A stretch of 64,000 nt of DNA from Solwaraspora sp. WMMD1047 (GCF_029626155.1 NZ_JARUBL010000001.1:3328501-3392500); one strand, 5' to 3'; shown: positions 11,864 through 21,522, numbered from the stretch's first letter. Numbers and translations are program-made. Notes: a model not told the origin generated them from the letters alone.

Positions 11864-13657
11864 ATGGCGACCCAGACGCATCAGGCCATCGCGGCCGAGG
11901 CCACGGCGGCGGCCACCTTCGCCGCCTGGCTGGATCGGCTCGCGCCGGCGATCGAGGCCGCCGACGCGGCGGCAACCGCCGCGCTGCTGGCCACCGACTG
12001 CTGGTGGCGCGACCTGCTCGCGCTCACCGGGGACCTCGGCACCTACCACGGCCGGGACCGGGTCGCGGCGATGCTGGGCGAGCACCTGGCGCCCGGATCC
12101 TGCACCGGCATCCGGATGGTCACCGAGTTCGGGCCGCGGTTCCAGGGCGACGCCGACGAGCTGATCGAAGGCTTCGTCACCTTCCAGACCCCGACCGGAT
12201 ACGGGCGGGGCGCCGTCCGGCTCCGCCGGCAGGACGGCGACTGGGTCGCCTGGACCGTGCTCACCGAACTCGACGACCTGCGCGGGCACGAGCGGGCGAT
12301 CGGACCCCACCGGTCGAAGGGGCCCCGGCACACCCCGGCCGCCGGCGGCCGCAACTGGCGGGACGAGCGGCAGGAGAAGCTGCGGTACGCCGACACCGAT
12401 CCGGACGTGGTCGTCATCGGCGCCGGGCAGGGCGGTCTGTCGGTCGCCGCCAATCTCGGCCTGATGGGCGTCGACACGCTGATCCTGGAGAAGAGCGAGC
12501 GGGTCGGCGACGGGTGGCGCAAGCGCTACCACTCACTGGTCCTGCACGACCCGGTCTGGGCCGATCACCTTCCGTACCTGCCCTACCCCGAGTCGTGGCC
12601 GGTCTACTGCCCGAAGGACAAGATCGCCGACTGGTTCGAGTCGTACGCCTCGGCGATGGAGCTCAACGTCTGGACGTCGGCGGAGCTGACCGCCAGCGAC
12701 TACGACGAGGCGAGCGGGCGGTGGACCCTGCGGGTGCGCACGCCCGACGGCGAGCGGGAACTGCGTCCGCGCGACGTCATCCTCGCCACCGGCGCCGCCG
12801 GGGAGCCGAACATTCCGGCCGTGCCGGGGCGCGAGCGCTTCACCGGCACCAGCTACCACTCCAGCCAGCACGGCTCGGCCACCCGCTGGGCCGGCCGGAA
12901 GGCCGTCGTGGTCGGCGCCTGCAACAGCGGCCACGACATCGCCCAGGACCTCTACGAGGCGGGCGCGGACGTCACGCTCGTCCAACGCTCGTCGACGCAC
13001 ATCATCAGCCAGGAGCACGGCATCCCGGCCATCTTCGGCAGCAACTTCGTCGAGGGCGGCCCGCCGACCAGCTACGCCGACCTGCTGGCCAGCGGTACGC
13101 CGTGGCCGCTGGTGCTCGAGCTGGCCAAGGAGGGCGTGCGGGAGACCGCCAGGAAGGACGCCGACCTGCTCGCCGCGCTCGACGCGGTCGGGTTCAAGCG
13201 CAACGACGGCCCCGACGGTACGGGACTGATGGGCTACGCGTTGGCGTACGGCGGCGGCTACTACATCGACGTGGGCTGTTCGCGGCTCATCGCCGACGGG
13301 AAGATCAAGCTCGCCCAGGGATCCGGGCTGGCGGAGTTCACCCCCGACGGCATCCGTCTGGAGGACGGCCGGACCCTGGCGGCCGACCTCGTCGTGCTCG
13401 CGACCGGATACCGGAACATGCGCGAGACGGCTCGCCGGCTCTTCGGCGACGTGGTCGCCGACCGGCTTCCGCTCGTCCTCGGCGTCGGCGAGGACGGCGA
13501 ACTCGGTGGACTGTACCGGCGTACCGGGCATCCGGCGTTCTGGTACATGGGCGGGCCGCTGGCGTGGGTCCGCATCTACTCCAAGCACCTGGCCCTACAG
13601 ATCACCGCGAAGCAGGCGGGCATCGCGCTGCCCCGGCCGGGTGCGGCGCCGGAGTAG
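11864..13657 (+). CDS. SnoaL-like/flavin-containing monooxygenase fusion
   Basis: The ATG at 11864 follows GGAGGG; a much longer upstream frame is antisense to the dehydrogenase and is rejected. Residues about 15-150 form a SnoaL/NTF2-like fold. From about 180 a class B flavoprotein monooxygenase begins: FAD motif VVIGAGQGGLSVA, the FMO/BVMO fingerprint-like segment FTGTSYHSSQH, NADPH motif VVGACNSG, and ATGYRN near the end. It should use FAD, NADPH and O2 to oxygenate a ketone or heteroatom (Baeyer-Villiger or N/S-oxidation). It heads an operon with a transporter, CoA ligase, SDR and phosphotransferase, which suggests breakdown of a cyclic or terpenoid-like ketone. 597 aa. Confidence 0.85.
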   Translation: MATQTHQAIAAEATAAATFAAWLDRLAPAIEAADAAATAALLATDCWWRDLLALTGDLGTYHGRDRVAAMLGEHLAPGSCTGIRMVTEFGPRFQGDADELIEGFVTFQTPTGYGRGAVRLRRQDGDWVAWTVLTELDDLRGHERAIGPHRSKGPRHTPAAGGRNWRDERQEKLRYADTDPDVVVIGAGQGGLSVAANLGLMGVDTLILEKSERVGDGWRKRYHSLVLHDPVWADHLPYLPYPESWPVYCPKDKIADWFESYASAMELNVWTSAELTASDYDEASGRWTLRVRTPDGERELRPRDVILATGAAGEPNIPAVPGRERFTGTSYHSSQHGSATRWAGRKAVVVGACNSGHDIAQDLYEAGADVTLVQRSSTHIISQEHGIPAIFGSNFVEGGPPTSYADLLASGTPWPLVLELAKEGVRETARKDADLLAALDAVGFKRNDGPDGTGLMGYALAYGGGYYIDVGCSRLIADGKIKLAQGSGLAEFTPDGIRLEDGRTLAADLVVLATGYRNMRETARRLFGDVVADRLPLVLGVGEDGELGGLYRRTGHPAFWYMGGPLAWVRIYSKHLALQITAKQAGIALPRPGAAPE

Positions 13658-13706
13658 CGCCTCCTTCCCCCGTCAGGCGTGGAAAGTCCAGCAGAGGAGT
13701 CTCCAA

Positions 13707-14846
13707 GTGAAACGTCATCCCCATGGCGCCGTCCGTCGCGCGCTCGTCGCCGGCGCCTCCGCCAGTGTTCTTCTGATCTCGGCCTGTGGCGGCGACGACC
13801 CGGACGCCGGTACCGGTGCCGATGCGAAGCTCGTCTACTTCATGGCCCCCAACACGACCCCCACCCGGTACATCCAGCAGGACGGCCCGGCGTTCGAGAA
13901 GGCGATCAAGGCGCTGGACCCGAGCGTCGAGGTCAAGTTCGTCAACGCCGGCGGCGACTCCAACCAGCAGCTCGCGCAGGCCAACGCCGCGATCGCCGCC
14001 GGTGCCGACGCGCTTGTCGTGGTCGCGGCCGATCCGAACACCAGCGCGGGTCTGCTCCAGGCCGCCGAGCAGGCGGAGGTTCCCGTGATCGGGTACGAGA
14101 ACCCGCCGGTGCAGGGCACCCTCTACGCTCAGGTGATCTTCGATCCGGAGAAGGTCGGTACCCAACAGGCCACCTACTTCGCCGAGCAGGTGGCCAGCGG
14201 GGCGCTCGGCGCCAAGCCGGTCAAGATCGCCCGGCAGTACGGCAACAAGGGCGACGTCTACACCACCCAGATGCTCGCCGGGCAGAACAAGGTGCTCGAC
14301 CCGCTCATCCGCAGCGGCGACATCGAGGTGGTCTGTGAGGACTACATCAAGGACTGGGCACCGGACAACGCGACCAGAGCAACCGAGCAGTGTCTCACCA
14401 GGACGCAGAACGGCGTCGCCGGGTTCCTCGGGTTCTACGACGGCATCACGGCGGGCATCATTGCGGCGCTCAAGGGCAAGAACCTTGACATCCCGGTGTA
14501 CGGCGGCCAGAACCCCGAGCTGACCGGCCTGCAGTACATGCTCACCGGTGACCAGCAGGACAACGTGCTCAAGGCGTTCTCGGTGCAGGCGGAGGCGGCG
14601 GCGAAGATCGCGGTCGCCGCGATCGGCGGCCAGCAGCCCCCGGCCGACCTGGTCAAGGACACGATCGACAACGGGGCGATGCAGGTGCCCACGGCCAAGC
14701 TCGACGCGACGCTCATCCACCTCGAAGAAGGCAAGGACCCCGGCGACGCGGTCCAGCAGGCCGTCGACCTCGGCATGTTCACCTGGGCGCAGATCTGCAC
14801 GGGTCCGGCAGCGGACACCGAAACCTGCCAGACCAGGAACAAGTAA
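13707..14846 (+). CDS. CUT2-type ABC transporter substrate-binding lipoprotein
   Basis: This 379-aa protein has a lipoprotein signal (LISAC, lipidated Cys about residue 27) and a periplasmic-binding-protein fold of the XylF/RbsB group (AANTSAGLLQAAEQAEVPV-like sugar-binding region). GTG at 13707 follows AGAGGAG. It is followed by matching ATPase and permease genes, making a full importer. The family usually takes pentoses or other sugars; the surrounding catabolic genes suggest the ligand may be something else. A 24-bp tandem duplication covers the last codons and the stop. Confidence 0.88.
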   Translation: MKRHPHGAVRRALVAGASASVLLISACGGDDPDAGTGADAKLVYFMAPNTTPTRYIQQDGPAFEKAIKALDPSVEVKFVNAGGDSNQQLAQANAAIAAGADALVVVAADPNTSAGLLQAAEQAEVPVIGYENPPVQGTLYAQVIFDPEKVGTQQATYFAEQVASGALGAKPVKIARQYGNKGDVYTTQMLAGQNKVLDPLIRSGDIEVVCEDYIKDWAPDNATRATEQCLTRTQNGVAGFLGFYDGITAGIIAALKGKNLDIPVYGGQNPELTGLQYMLTGDQQDNVLKAFSVQAEAAAKIAVAAIGGQQPPADLVKDTIDNGAMQVPTAKLDATLIHLEEGKDPGDAVQQAVDLGMFTWAQICTGPAADTETCQTRNK

Positions 14847-14868
14847 CCCTGCCAGACCAGGAACAAGT
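14824..14868 (+). repeat. 24-bp tandem duplication spanning a stop codon
   Basis: CCTGCCAGACCAGGAACAAGT occurs at 14824-14844 and again at 14848-14868. The period is 24 bases, so the second copy repeats the final codons of the binding protein in frame and ends in its own stop (TGA instead of TAA). Confidence 0.9.
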
Positions 14869-14927
14869 GACCCGACCCAACGGCGGCGGGCGGTCGGCAG
14901 TCGCCGACCGCCCGCGCGGAGGACGCC

Positions 14928-15731
14928 ATGACCGTGGACAGTGAACCGCAGCTTCCCGATCCGCCCGGCGGGCCGGGACCCACCCCCCTGCTCGCGCTCA
15001 CGAGCATCTCGAAGCACTTCGGCGGGGTGCGGGCGTTGCACGAGGTCGACCTCTCGGTGGACCAGGGTGAGGTGGTCGCGCTCATCGGCGACAACGGCGC
15101 GGGCAAGTCCACCCTTGTCAAGATCGTGTCCGGGGTGGAGTCGCCGGACACCGGCGAGATCCGGGTACGCGGCACGGCCGCCCGGCTGGACTCACCGCGG
15201 GCCGCCGCCGAGGCGGGTATCCGGACCGTCTTCCAGGACCTGTCACTCTGCGACAACCTCGACGCCGTGCAGAACCTCTTCCTGGGGCAGGAGCGGTGCG
15301 GCTCGGCCTGGTCCGGCCGCCGGGTTCGCCGCCACCTGATGGAGGAGCAGGCCCGCCGGGTGCTGGATTCGCTGTCGGTGAAGCTCCGCTCGCTCACCGC
15401 TCCGGTGGTCACCCTCTCCGGCGGCCAGCGGCAGGGCATCGCGATCTGCCGCGCGCTGATCAGCGACCCGGCGGTGGTGATCCTCGACGAACCGACCGCG
15501 GCCCTCGGCGTCTCCCAGCGCGGCGAGGTACTGGACCTGATCCGCCGGCTCCGCGAGCAGGGGCGGGGCGTGGTGGTGATCTCACACGACATGCGGGACG
15601 TGCGGCAGATCGCCGACCGGGTCGTGGTGCTGCGGCTCGGCACCAGGGTCGCCGAGTTCCACCGCGGCGGCTACACGCCGTCGGACCTGGTCAGCGCGAT
15701 GACCGGTGCGCACGAGTCCGGCGACGATTGA
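14928..15731 (+). CDS. CUT2-type ABC transporter ATP-binding protein, single domain
   Basis: 267 aa. Walker A is GDNGAGKST (about 53-61), the signature is LSGGQRQG (about 162), Walker B is VVILDEPTAAL and the switch His is in VISHD. XylG/RbsA-type ATPases normally have two fused ATPase domains (about 500 aa); this has one, so it should work as a homodimer. It lies between the binding protein and the permease, with AGGA a few bases before the ATG. Confidence 0.9.
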   Translation: MTVDSEPQLPDPPGGPGPTPLLALTSISKHFGGVRALHEVDLSVDQGEVVALIGDNGAGKSTLVKIVSGVESPDTGEIRVRGTAARLDSPRAAAEAGIRTVFQDLSLCDNLDAVQNLFLGQERCGSAWSGRRVRRHLMEEQARRVLDSLSVKLRSLTAPVVTLSGGQRQGIAICRALISDPAVVILDEPTAALGVSQRGEVLDLIRRLREQGRGVVVISHDMRDVRQIADRVVVLRLGTRVAEFHRGGYTPSDLVSAMTGAHESGDD

Positions 15732-15744
15732 GGACGGAAGAGCT

Positions 15745-16950
15745 GTGAGCATCTCGACATCACCGCCGGCCGGCGCGCCGACCGTGCACCGTACCCGGGC
15801 CAGCCGGGCGATCGAGACGGCGGCGCGGGGACACCGGAGCATCCCCGTGCTGGTCGTGCTGGCGGTCATCTGGACCTTCTTCTACAGCCAGAGCTCGGCG
15901 TACCTCAGCTTCCAGAACATCACGAATCTCACGCTGCAGATCGTGACGACGGCGATCCTCGCCCTGGGGGTGGTCTTCGTGCTGCTGGTCGGCGAGATCG
16001 ACCTCTCCTCGGCCGTGCTGTCCGGGGTCTGCGCGGCGGTGGCCGCCGGGCTGACCGTCAACAGCGGTCTGCCGCTGCCCGTCGGCATCGCGGCGGCGGT
16101 GGTGGCGGGGATGGCCGTGACGTTCGTCGAGGCCCAGGTGATCATGTTCGGCGTACCCTCGCTGATCGTCACGCTGGGCGGCATGGTGATCCTCCAGGGC
16201 CTTATCCTCGTCGTGCTCCCGCCGGAGTTCACGATCAGCGTGGCGGGCACCCCGTTCGCGAAGATCGCGAGCACGGCGGTCCCGGCGGGCACGAGCTACG
16301 CGCTGGCGGCGGTGGCGACCCTGGCGTTCGCGGCGTACCGGCTGTTCCAGCACCGGGAGCGGCTGTCGACGGGCTCGCTCACCTCGCTGGCCACGGTCGC
16401 CGTACCCGCCGGGCTGGTCGCCGTCGTGCTGTTCGGCGGGGTCTACACGCTGACCCGGCAGCGGGGCCTGCCGATGCCGGTGCTGATCCTCGCGGTCATG
16501 CTGCTGGTCGCCTGGTACGTCACCACCCAGACCCGCTACGGCATCCACCTGTACGCGGTCGGCGGCGATCGCGAGGCGGCCCAGCGGGCCGGCATCCCGG
16601 TCCGGCGGATGGTGCTCTACTCCTTCCTCATCCTCGGCGCGTGCGCGGCGGTCGCGGGCATGGTCGACGCCTCCCGCCAACTCGGCGTCTCGGTCACCTC
16701 CGGCTCCGGTCCGCTGATGTTGAACGCGATCGCGGCGGCCGTCGTCGGCGGCACCAGCCTCTTCGGCGGCCGCGGTTCGATCTGGTCGGCGTTGCTCGGC
16801 GCACTGGTCATTGGCTCGATCAGCAACGGCGTGCAGCTGCTGGGGCTCTCGACGGAGGTGCAGTTCTTCGCTACCGGGGCGGTACTCATCATCGCCGTCG
16901 CCGTCGACGTGGTCCTCACCCGCGGCTCCCTCCTGCCGGGGCGGCGATGA
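15745..16950 (+). CDS. CUT2-type ABC transporter permease
   Basis: This 401-aa membrane protein has about ten hydrophobic segments and the XylH/RbsC hallmarks GEIDLSSA, GGDREAAQRAGIP (coupling loop) and GGTSLFGGRG. The GTG at 15745 lies 13 bases after the ATPase stop. The stop overlaps the next gene (ATGA), tying the importer to the CoA ligase. Confidence 0.9.
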   Translation: MSISTSPPAGAPTVHRTRASRAIETAARGHRSIPVLVVLAVIWTFFYSQSSAYLSFQNITNLTLQIVTTAILALGVVFVLLVGEIDLSSAVLSGVCAAVAAGLTVNSGLPLPVGIAAAVVAGMAVTFVEAQVIMFGVPSLIVTLGGMVILQGLILVVLPPEFTISVAGTPFAKIASTAVPAGTSYALAAVATLAFAAYRLFQHRERLSTGSLTSLATVAVPAGLVAVVLFGGVYTLTRQRGLPMPVLILAVMLLVAWYVTTQTRYGIHLYAVGGDREAAQRAGIPVRRMVLYSFLILGACAAVAGMVDASRQLGVSVTSGSGPLMLNAIAAAVVGGTSLFGGRGSIWSALLGALVIGSISNGVQLLGLSTEVQFFATGAVLIIAVAVDVVLTRGSLLPGRR

Positions 16951-18926
16951 CCACCGTCGAGCCGAGCTGGCGGCCGGATCCGGCCCACGTCCGGCAGAGC
17001 CGGATCGTCCGGTTCGCGGCGTGGCTCGTCGCGCAGGGCCGGGCGCGGCTCGACGACGTGACCGACTACCGCGCCCTGCACGCCTGGTCCGTGGCGTCGC
17101 CCGGGGAATTCTGGGCCGCGGTCGCCGACTTCTTCGAGGTGGACTGGGACACCCCGCCGCGCGGCGCGCTCCCCGAACGCCGGATGCCCGGCGCGGTCTG
17201 GTTCCCGGGCGGCACCCTCAACTTCGGCCGGCACCTGCTGCGCGCCGGCGACGACGACCAGGACGCGGTGATCCTGGTCGCGGAGACGGGCGAACGGTCG
17301 TCGCTCAGCTACGCCGCGCTGCGTGCCCGGGCTGCCGCCGTCGCCGGGCGACTGCGGGCACTCGGGGTCGAACCCGGTGACCGGGTCGCCGCCTATCTGC
17401 CCAACTGCGTCGAAGGGGTGGTGGCCTTCGCGGCGACCGCCCTGGTCGGCGCGGTGTGGGCGCAGACCGGCCTCGACTACGCGGCGCCCTCGGCCGCGGA
17501 CCGGATGGCGCAGCTGTCACCCCGGGTGCTGATCGCCGGTTCGGGCTACCGGTTCGGCGGGAAGGTGCACGACCGCCGGGCCGCGGCGCGGGAGCTGCGC
17601 GACCTGCTGCCCGGGCTGCGTCACACCATCACCGTCGAGACCGCGGGGCTGGCCAATCCGGCGACCGGACCGGACACCAGCACCTGGGCGGACGCGCTCG
17701 CCGCCGAACCCCACCCGGACGGTGCCGCCGTGAGCTTCGACCACCCGCTCTGGGTGCTGTTCACCTCCGGTACGACGGGCAAGCCCAAGGGCATCGTCCA
17801 CGGGCACGGGGGAGCGCTGCTGGAGCAGTTGGTCTCCCCGGGCCTGCATCTGGACCTGCGTACCGGGGAGGTTTTCTTCTGGTTCACCACCCCGAACTGG
17901 ATGATGTGGAACGCCCAGGTCTGCGGGCTGCTGCACGGCGCGACCATCGTCCTCTACGACGGCCGGCCGACATCGCCGGGGACCGACGCGCTGTGGCGGC
18001 TGGTCGCCGAACTCGGGGTCGGGGTGTTCGGCACCAGCCCGGGGTATCTCGAAGCCTCCCAGCGGGCCGGCCTGGAACCGGGCCGGGACCTGGACCTGTC
18101 GGCGCTGCGGCTGGTCGGCGTGACCGGATCGGTGCTGCCGGCCAGCACGAACGAATGGTTCCGGGAGCGGGTCAGCGCCCGGGTCCAACTCGGCTCGATG
18201 AGCGGGGGTACCGACATCGTCGGGATCTTCGTCGGCAGCGCCCCCACCACCCCGGTGTACGACGGTGAGATCAGCGCCCCCGCGTTGGGCGCGGCGGTCG
18301 GGGTCTGGAACGCTGACGGGTCGGCGGCGCCGGTCGGCGTGCCGGGGGAGATGGTGATCACCGAGCCGATGCCGTCGATGCCGCTGCGCTTCTGGGACGA
18401 CCCCGACAGCCGGAAACTTCGGGAGACCTACTTCGATATGTTTCCCGGCGTGTGGCGACACGGGGATCTGACCATGATGACGGAGCGTGGCACCCTCGTG
18501 ATCCTCGGGCGTTCGGACGCGACAATCAACCGGCACGGTGTCCGGCTGGGCTCCGCGGAGATCTACGCGGCCCTCAGCGACCTGCCACAGGTGGCGGACG
18601 CCCTCGTGGTCGGCGTCGAGGAGCCGGACGGCGGATACTGGCTGCCGCTGTTCGTGGTCCCGAACGGGGCCGGGAGACCGGCTGACCTGGGCGCCCTGGT
18701 CCGGCGGCGCATCGCCGAGCGGACGTCGCCCCGACACGTGCCGGACGACGTGATAGTCGTTGCTCGGCTGCCCCACACGAAGACCGGCAAGCGGCTCGAG
18801 GTCCCGGTCAAACGCATCCTGCAGGGCGCCGATCCCGGCCGGGTGATCGACCGGGGAGCCATCGACGACCCGGCGGCCCTCGACGCGCTGATCCTGGCGG
18901 TCCGCACCAGGCGGGGTGCGCCGTGA
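16947..18926 (+). CDS. Acetoacetyl-CoA synthetase-like acid-CoA ligase
   Basis: This 659-aa ANL enzyme has the length and N-terminal extension of acetoacetate-CoA ligases. Motifs seen are the phosphate loop FTSGTTGKPKG, GSMSGGTDI, the hinge LGRSDATINRHGVRLG, and the C-terminal Lys in HTKTGKRLEVP. It would activate a 3-oxo or other short acid to its CoA ester with ATP. The start overlaps the permease stop and the stop overlaps the TetR start, so it is co-translated with both. Its product could feed the acyl-CoA dehydrogenase encoded on the other strand. Confidence 0.87.
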   Translation: MTTVEPSWRPDPAHVRQSRIVRFAAWLVAQGRARLDDVTDYRALHAWSVASPGEFWAAVADFFEVDWDTPPRGALPERRMPGAVWFPGGTLNFGRHLLRAGDDDQDAVILVAETGERSSLSYAALRARAAAVAGRLRALGVEPGDRVAAYLPNCVEGVVAFAATALVGAVWAQTGLDYAAPSAADRMAQLSPRVLIAGSGYRFGGKVHDRRAAARELRDLLPGLRHTITVETAGLANPATGPDTSTWADALAAEPHPDGAAVSFDHPLWVLFTSGTTGKPKGIVHGHGGALLEQLVSPGLHLDLRTGEVFFWFTTPNWMMWNAQVCGLLHGATIVLYDGRPTSPGTDALWRLVAELGVGVFGTSPGYLEASQRAGLEPGRDLDLSALRLVGVTGSVLPASTNEWFRERVSARVQLGSMSGGTDIVGIFVGSAPTTPVYDGEISAPALGAAVGVWNADGSAAPVGVPGEMVITEPMPSMPLRFWDDPDSRKLRETYFDMFPGVWRHGDLTMMTERGTLVILGRSDATINRHGVRLGSAEIYAALSDLPQVADALVVGVEEPDGGYWLPLFVVPNGAGRPADLGALVRRRIAERTSPRHVPDDVIVVARLPHTKTGKRLEVPVKRILQGADPGRVIDRGAIDDPAALDALILAVRTRRGAP

Positions 18927-19615
18927 GCCGACCAACCCCGCGCCACCCCGCCGGGCCCACGACGAGAGAGGTGACGACCCAGCCGATGTCTGCCGAGTCC
19001 GACTGGCGGGAGTACGGGCCGCTCGAATTCTCCCGCATCCTCGACGCCGCCCTGCACGCCTTCTACGAGCACGGATACCACGGCACGACGACCCGCGACC
19101 TGGCCCGCCGGTCCGGCTTCTCCGTGCCCGGCGTCTACCACTACTACCCGTCCAAGCAGGACATCCTCTTCGACCTGATGACGTCCATCATCGATGAGCT
19201 GCTGATCCGCAGCCGGCAGGCGCTGGCGACCGCACCCCCCGATCCCCGCTCGCAGTTCGACGCGTTGGTCGAATCGCTGCTGCGGTTCCACATGTACCGG
19301 CGCACCGGCGCCATGGTGTCGACGGCGGAGCTGCGCAGCCTGGAGACCGGCAACCGGGAACGCTACGTGGCCAAACGCGACGAGCAGCAGCGCATGCTCG
19401 ACCGGGTGATCCTCGACGGCGTACGGGACGGGGTCTTCACCACGGCCTACCCGAAGGACGCGAGCCGGGCCATCGCCTCGCTCTGCGTGGGGGTCGCGTC
19501 GTGGTACCGGCCGGACGGAACGCTCCCGGTCGACGCCCTCCTCGACCGCTACCTGACCATCGCGCGTTCGATCGTCGGCATCAGCGACCAGACCACCCCT
19601 GGAACGCCGCGATGA
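18923..19615 (+). CDS. TetR-family transcriptional regulator
   Basis: 230 aa, with an N-terminal TetR HTH (about 40-85, including HGYHGTTTRDLARRSGFSV and GVYHYYPSKQ) and a C-terminal ligand domain. The GTG at 18923 overlaps the ligase stop (GTGA); an ATG at 18986 with GAGAGAGGTG upstream is an alternative that keeps the whole HTH. It probably binds the dyad at 11812-11827 and responds to an acyl-CoA or the pathway substrate. Confidence 0.85.
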   Translation: MSRPTPRHPAGPTTREVTTQPMSAESDWREYGPLEFSRILDAALHAFYEHGYHGTTTRDLARRSGFSVPGVYHYYPSKQDILFDLMTSIIDELLIRSRQALATAPPDPRSQFDALVESLLRFHMYRRTGAMVSTAELRSLETGNRERYVAKRDEQQRMLDRVILDGVRDGVFTTAYPKDASRAIASLCVGVASWYRPDGTLPVDALLDRYLTIARSIVGISDQTTPGTPR

Positions 19616-20403
19616 CCACGGAGCCCGCCAGCCGGGCCGGGCGGTCGCCGGCGAGCGACCACGAGCCGACCCGGTCCGCCCTGGTCACCGGCGCGTCCCG
19701 CGGCATCGGGCGCGGTATCGCGCTCGCACTGGCCGAGCGGGGCTGGCGCCTGACCCTGGTGGCCCGCGACCCGGCCCGGCTGGCCGCCGCGGCGGCCGAG
19801 CTGTCGGCGGCCGGGGCGGCGCAGGTCGAGACGGTCGCGGTCGACCTGGCCGCGCCCGACGCGCCGGCCGCCGCCGTCGCGGCACACGCCGCCGGACACG
19901 ACGGCATGGACGCCCTCGTCCTGGCGGCGGGGGTGGGCTCGGCCGGGTCGCTGCACGGCTACCCGACCGCGCGGTACGACAAGCTGTTCGCGATCAACAC
20001 CCGCGCCCCGTTCGTACTTGTCAGCCAGGCCCTGCCGCTGCTGCGGGCCGCGGCCCGGCGGCGCCCGTCCCGGGGAGCGCGGGTGATCGCCCTGGCCTCG
20101 ATCGTCGGGGTCTACACCGAGCCGTCCCTCGCCGTCTACGGTGCCACCAAGGCCGCGCTGCTGGCCCTGTGCCGGGGGCTCAACGCCGAGGAATCGGCGG
20201 AGGGTGTGACCGCGACGGCGATCGCTCCCGGGTATGTCGACACCGACATGACCGCGTGGGTCCGCGACGCGGTACCGCCGGAGACGATGATCCCGATCGA
20301 CGACGTCGTCACGGCGGTGACCGCACTCGTCGACATGTCACCGCGCAGCGTGATCAACGAGATCGTGATCAGCCGCGCCGGGACCAGGGGATATCAGGCA
20401 TGA
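19612..20403 (+). CDS. Short-chain dehydrogenase/reductase
   Basis: 263 aa. The cofactor motif is TGASRGIG, followed by a Ser (LASIV) and YGATK as the catalytic Tyr-x-x-x-Lys, then PGYVDTDM. It is a classical SDR, probably NADP(H)-linked because of the basic residue after the glycine motif. The ATG overlaps the TetR stop and the stop overlaps the phosphotransferase start. It would interconvert an alcohol and ketone in this catabolic operon. Confidence 0.87.
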   Translation: MTTEPASRAGRSPASDHEPTRSALVTGASRGIGRGIALALAERGWRLTLVARDPARLAAAAAELSAAGAAQVETVAVDLAAPDAPAAAVAAHAAGHDGMDALVLAAGVGSAGSLHGYPTARYDKLFAINTRAPFVLVSQALPLLRAAARRRPSRGARVIALASIVGVYTEPSLAVYGATKAALLALCRGLNAEESAEGVTATAIAPGYVDTDMTAWVRDAVPPETMIPIDDVVTAVTALVDMSPRSVINEIVISRAGTRGYQA

Positions 20404-21425
20404 CGGCCGTTCCACCGGTGCTCGACGTGCGGGGGGTGCGGACCTTCCTCGAAAGCCGCCGCGTCCCGGTGACCGGGCCGCTCACCAGCGAACTGGTGAG
20501 CGGCGGAAAGTCCAACCTCACGTACGTCGTCACCGACGGCACCCACCGCTGGGTGGTGCGGCGCCCACCGCTGTCCGGCCTCACCCCGTCCGCGCACGAC
20601 GTGGCGCGGGAATGGCGGGTCATCCAGGCCCTCCAGTTCAGCGCGGTACCCGTACCGCCAGCCGTGGCCCTCTGCGAGGACCCGGCCGTCATCGGCGCAC
20701 CGTTCGCGGTGACCGCCTTCATCGCCGGCCAGGTGGTCCGCACCCGCGCGCAGCTCGACGGCTACTCCGCACGGGAGCTGGAGTCCTGCGTCGGGGAGCT
20801 GGTCCGGGTGCTGGCCGACCTGCACACCGTCGACGTCCGCGAGGTCGGCCTGAGCGGCCTGGGCCGGCCGGACGGGTTCCTGGAGCGCCAGGTCCGGCTC
20901 TGGTGGCGGCAGTGGAACGAGGTCAAGACGCACGACCTCGCCGACGCGACGGATCTGCACCTGCGCCTGGTCGCCACCCTGCCGACGGGCTCGGCGCAGA
21001 TCGGTGTGGTGCACGGTGACTACCGGATCGACAACACGCTTCTCGACAGCGCCGACATCAGCAAGGTGCTCGCCGTGGTCGACTGGGAGCTGGCCACGGT
21101 CGGCGACGTGTTCACCGACGTCGCGCTGATGTGCGTCTACCGTCAGCCGCAGCTGGACCCCATCCTCGGGCTCGACGCGGCGTGGGCGAGTGACCGGCTG
21201 CCGGACGGCGACGCCATCGCCGAGGCGTACGCCCGGCGGCGCGGCGTGGACCTCGACCACTGGCCCTTCTACCTGGCGCTCGCCAACTTCAAGCTGGCCG
21301 TCATCGCCCAGGGGATCAGCTACCGGGCCCGGCAGGGCGCCGCGGCCGACCCGACCGCGACCCGCGCCGAGCAGGCCGTCCCGGCGCTGCTCGCCGCCGG
21401 TCTCCGGGCGTTGGGGCCGGGGTAG
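20400..21425 (+). CDS. ACAD10/11-like phosphotransferase
   Basis: 341 aa of the APH/choline-kinase fold. It has the catalytic loop VVHGDYRIDN and the metal-binding segment VVDWELATVGD, which in this subfamily is typical of the kinase domain fused to acyl-CoA dehydrogenases in ACAD10/11. Those proteins phosphorylate hydroxyacyl-CoAs before dehydration. The acyl-CoA dehydrogenase at 10496 could be its partner encoded separately. This is a lipid-like role, not antibiotic resistance. Confidence 0.82.
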   Translation: MTAVPPVLDVRGVRTFLESRRVPVTGPLTSELVSGGKSNLTYVVTDGTHRWVVRRPPLSGLTPSAHDVAREWRVIQALQFSAVPVPPAVALCEDPAVIGAPFAVTAFIAGQVVRTRAQLDGYSARELESCVGELVRVLADLHTVDVREVGLSGLGRPDGFLERQVRLWWRQWNEVKTHDLADATDLHLRLVATLPTGSAQIGVVHGDYRIDNTLLDSADISKVLAVVDWELATVGDVFTDVALMCVYRQPQLDPILGLDAAWASDRLPDGDAIAEAYARRRGVDLDHWPFYLALANFKLAVIAQGISYRARQGAAADPTATRAEQAVPALLAAGLRALGPG

Positions 21426-21522
21426 CCGACCGCCGGCGTCAGGTCGCGGACCGGGTGGCCGGGACCGGCGCACATCCGGACGATTCCGGGCCGGTCGCCG
21501 CTACCCGGCGTAGGCTGTGCAG

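Noticed and set aside
20400-21425. Aminoglycoside phosphotransferase resistance gene
   Set aside because: The motifs and acyl-CoA gene neighbours fit the ACAD10/11 kinase subfamily.
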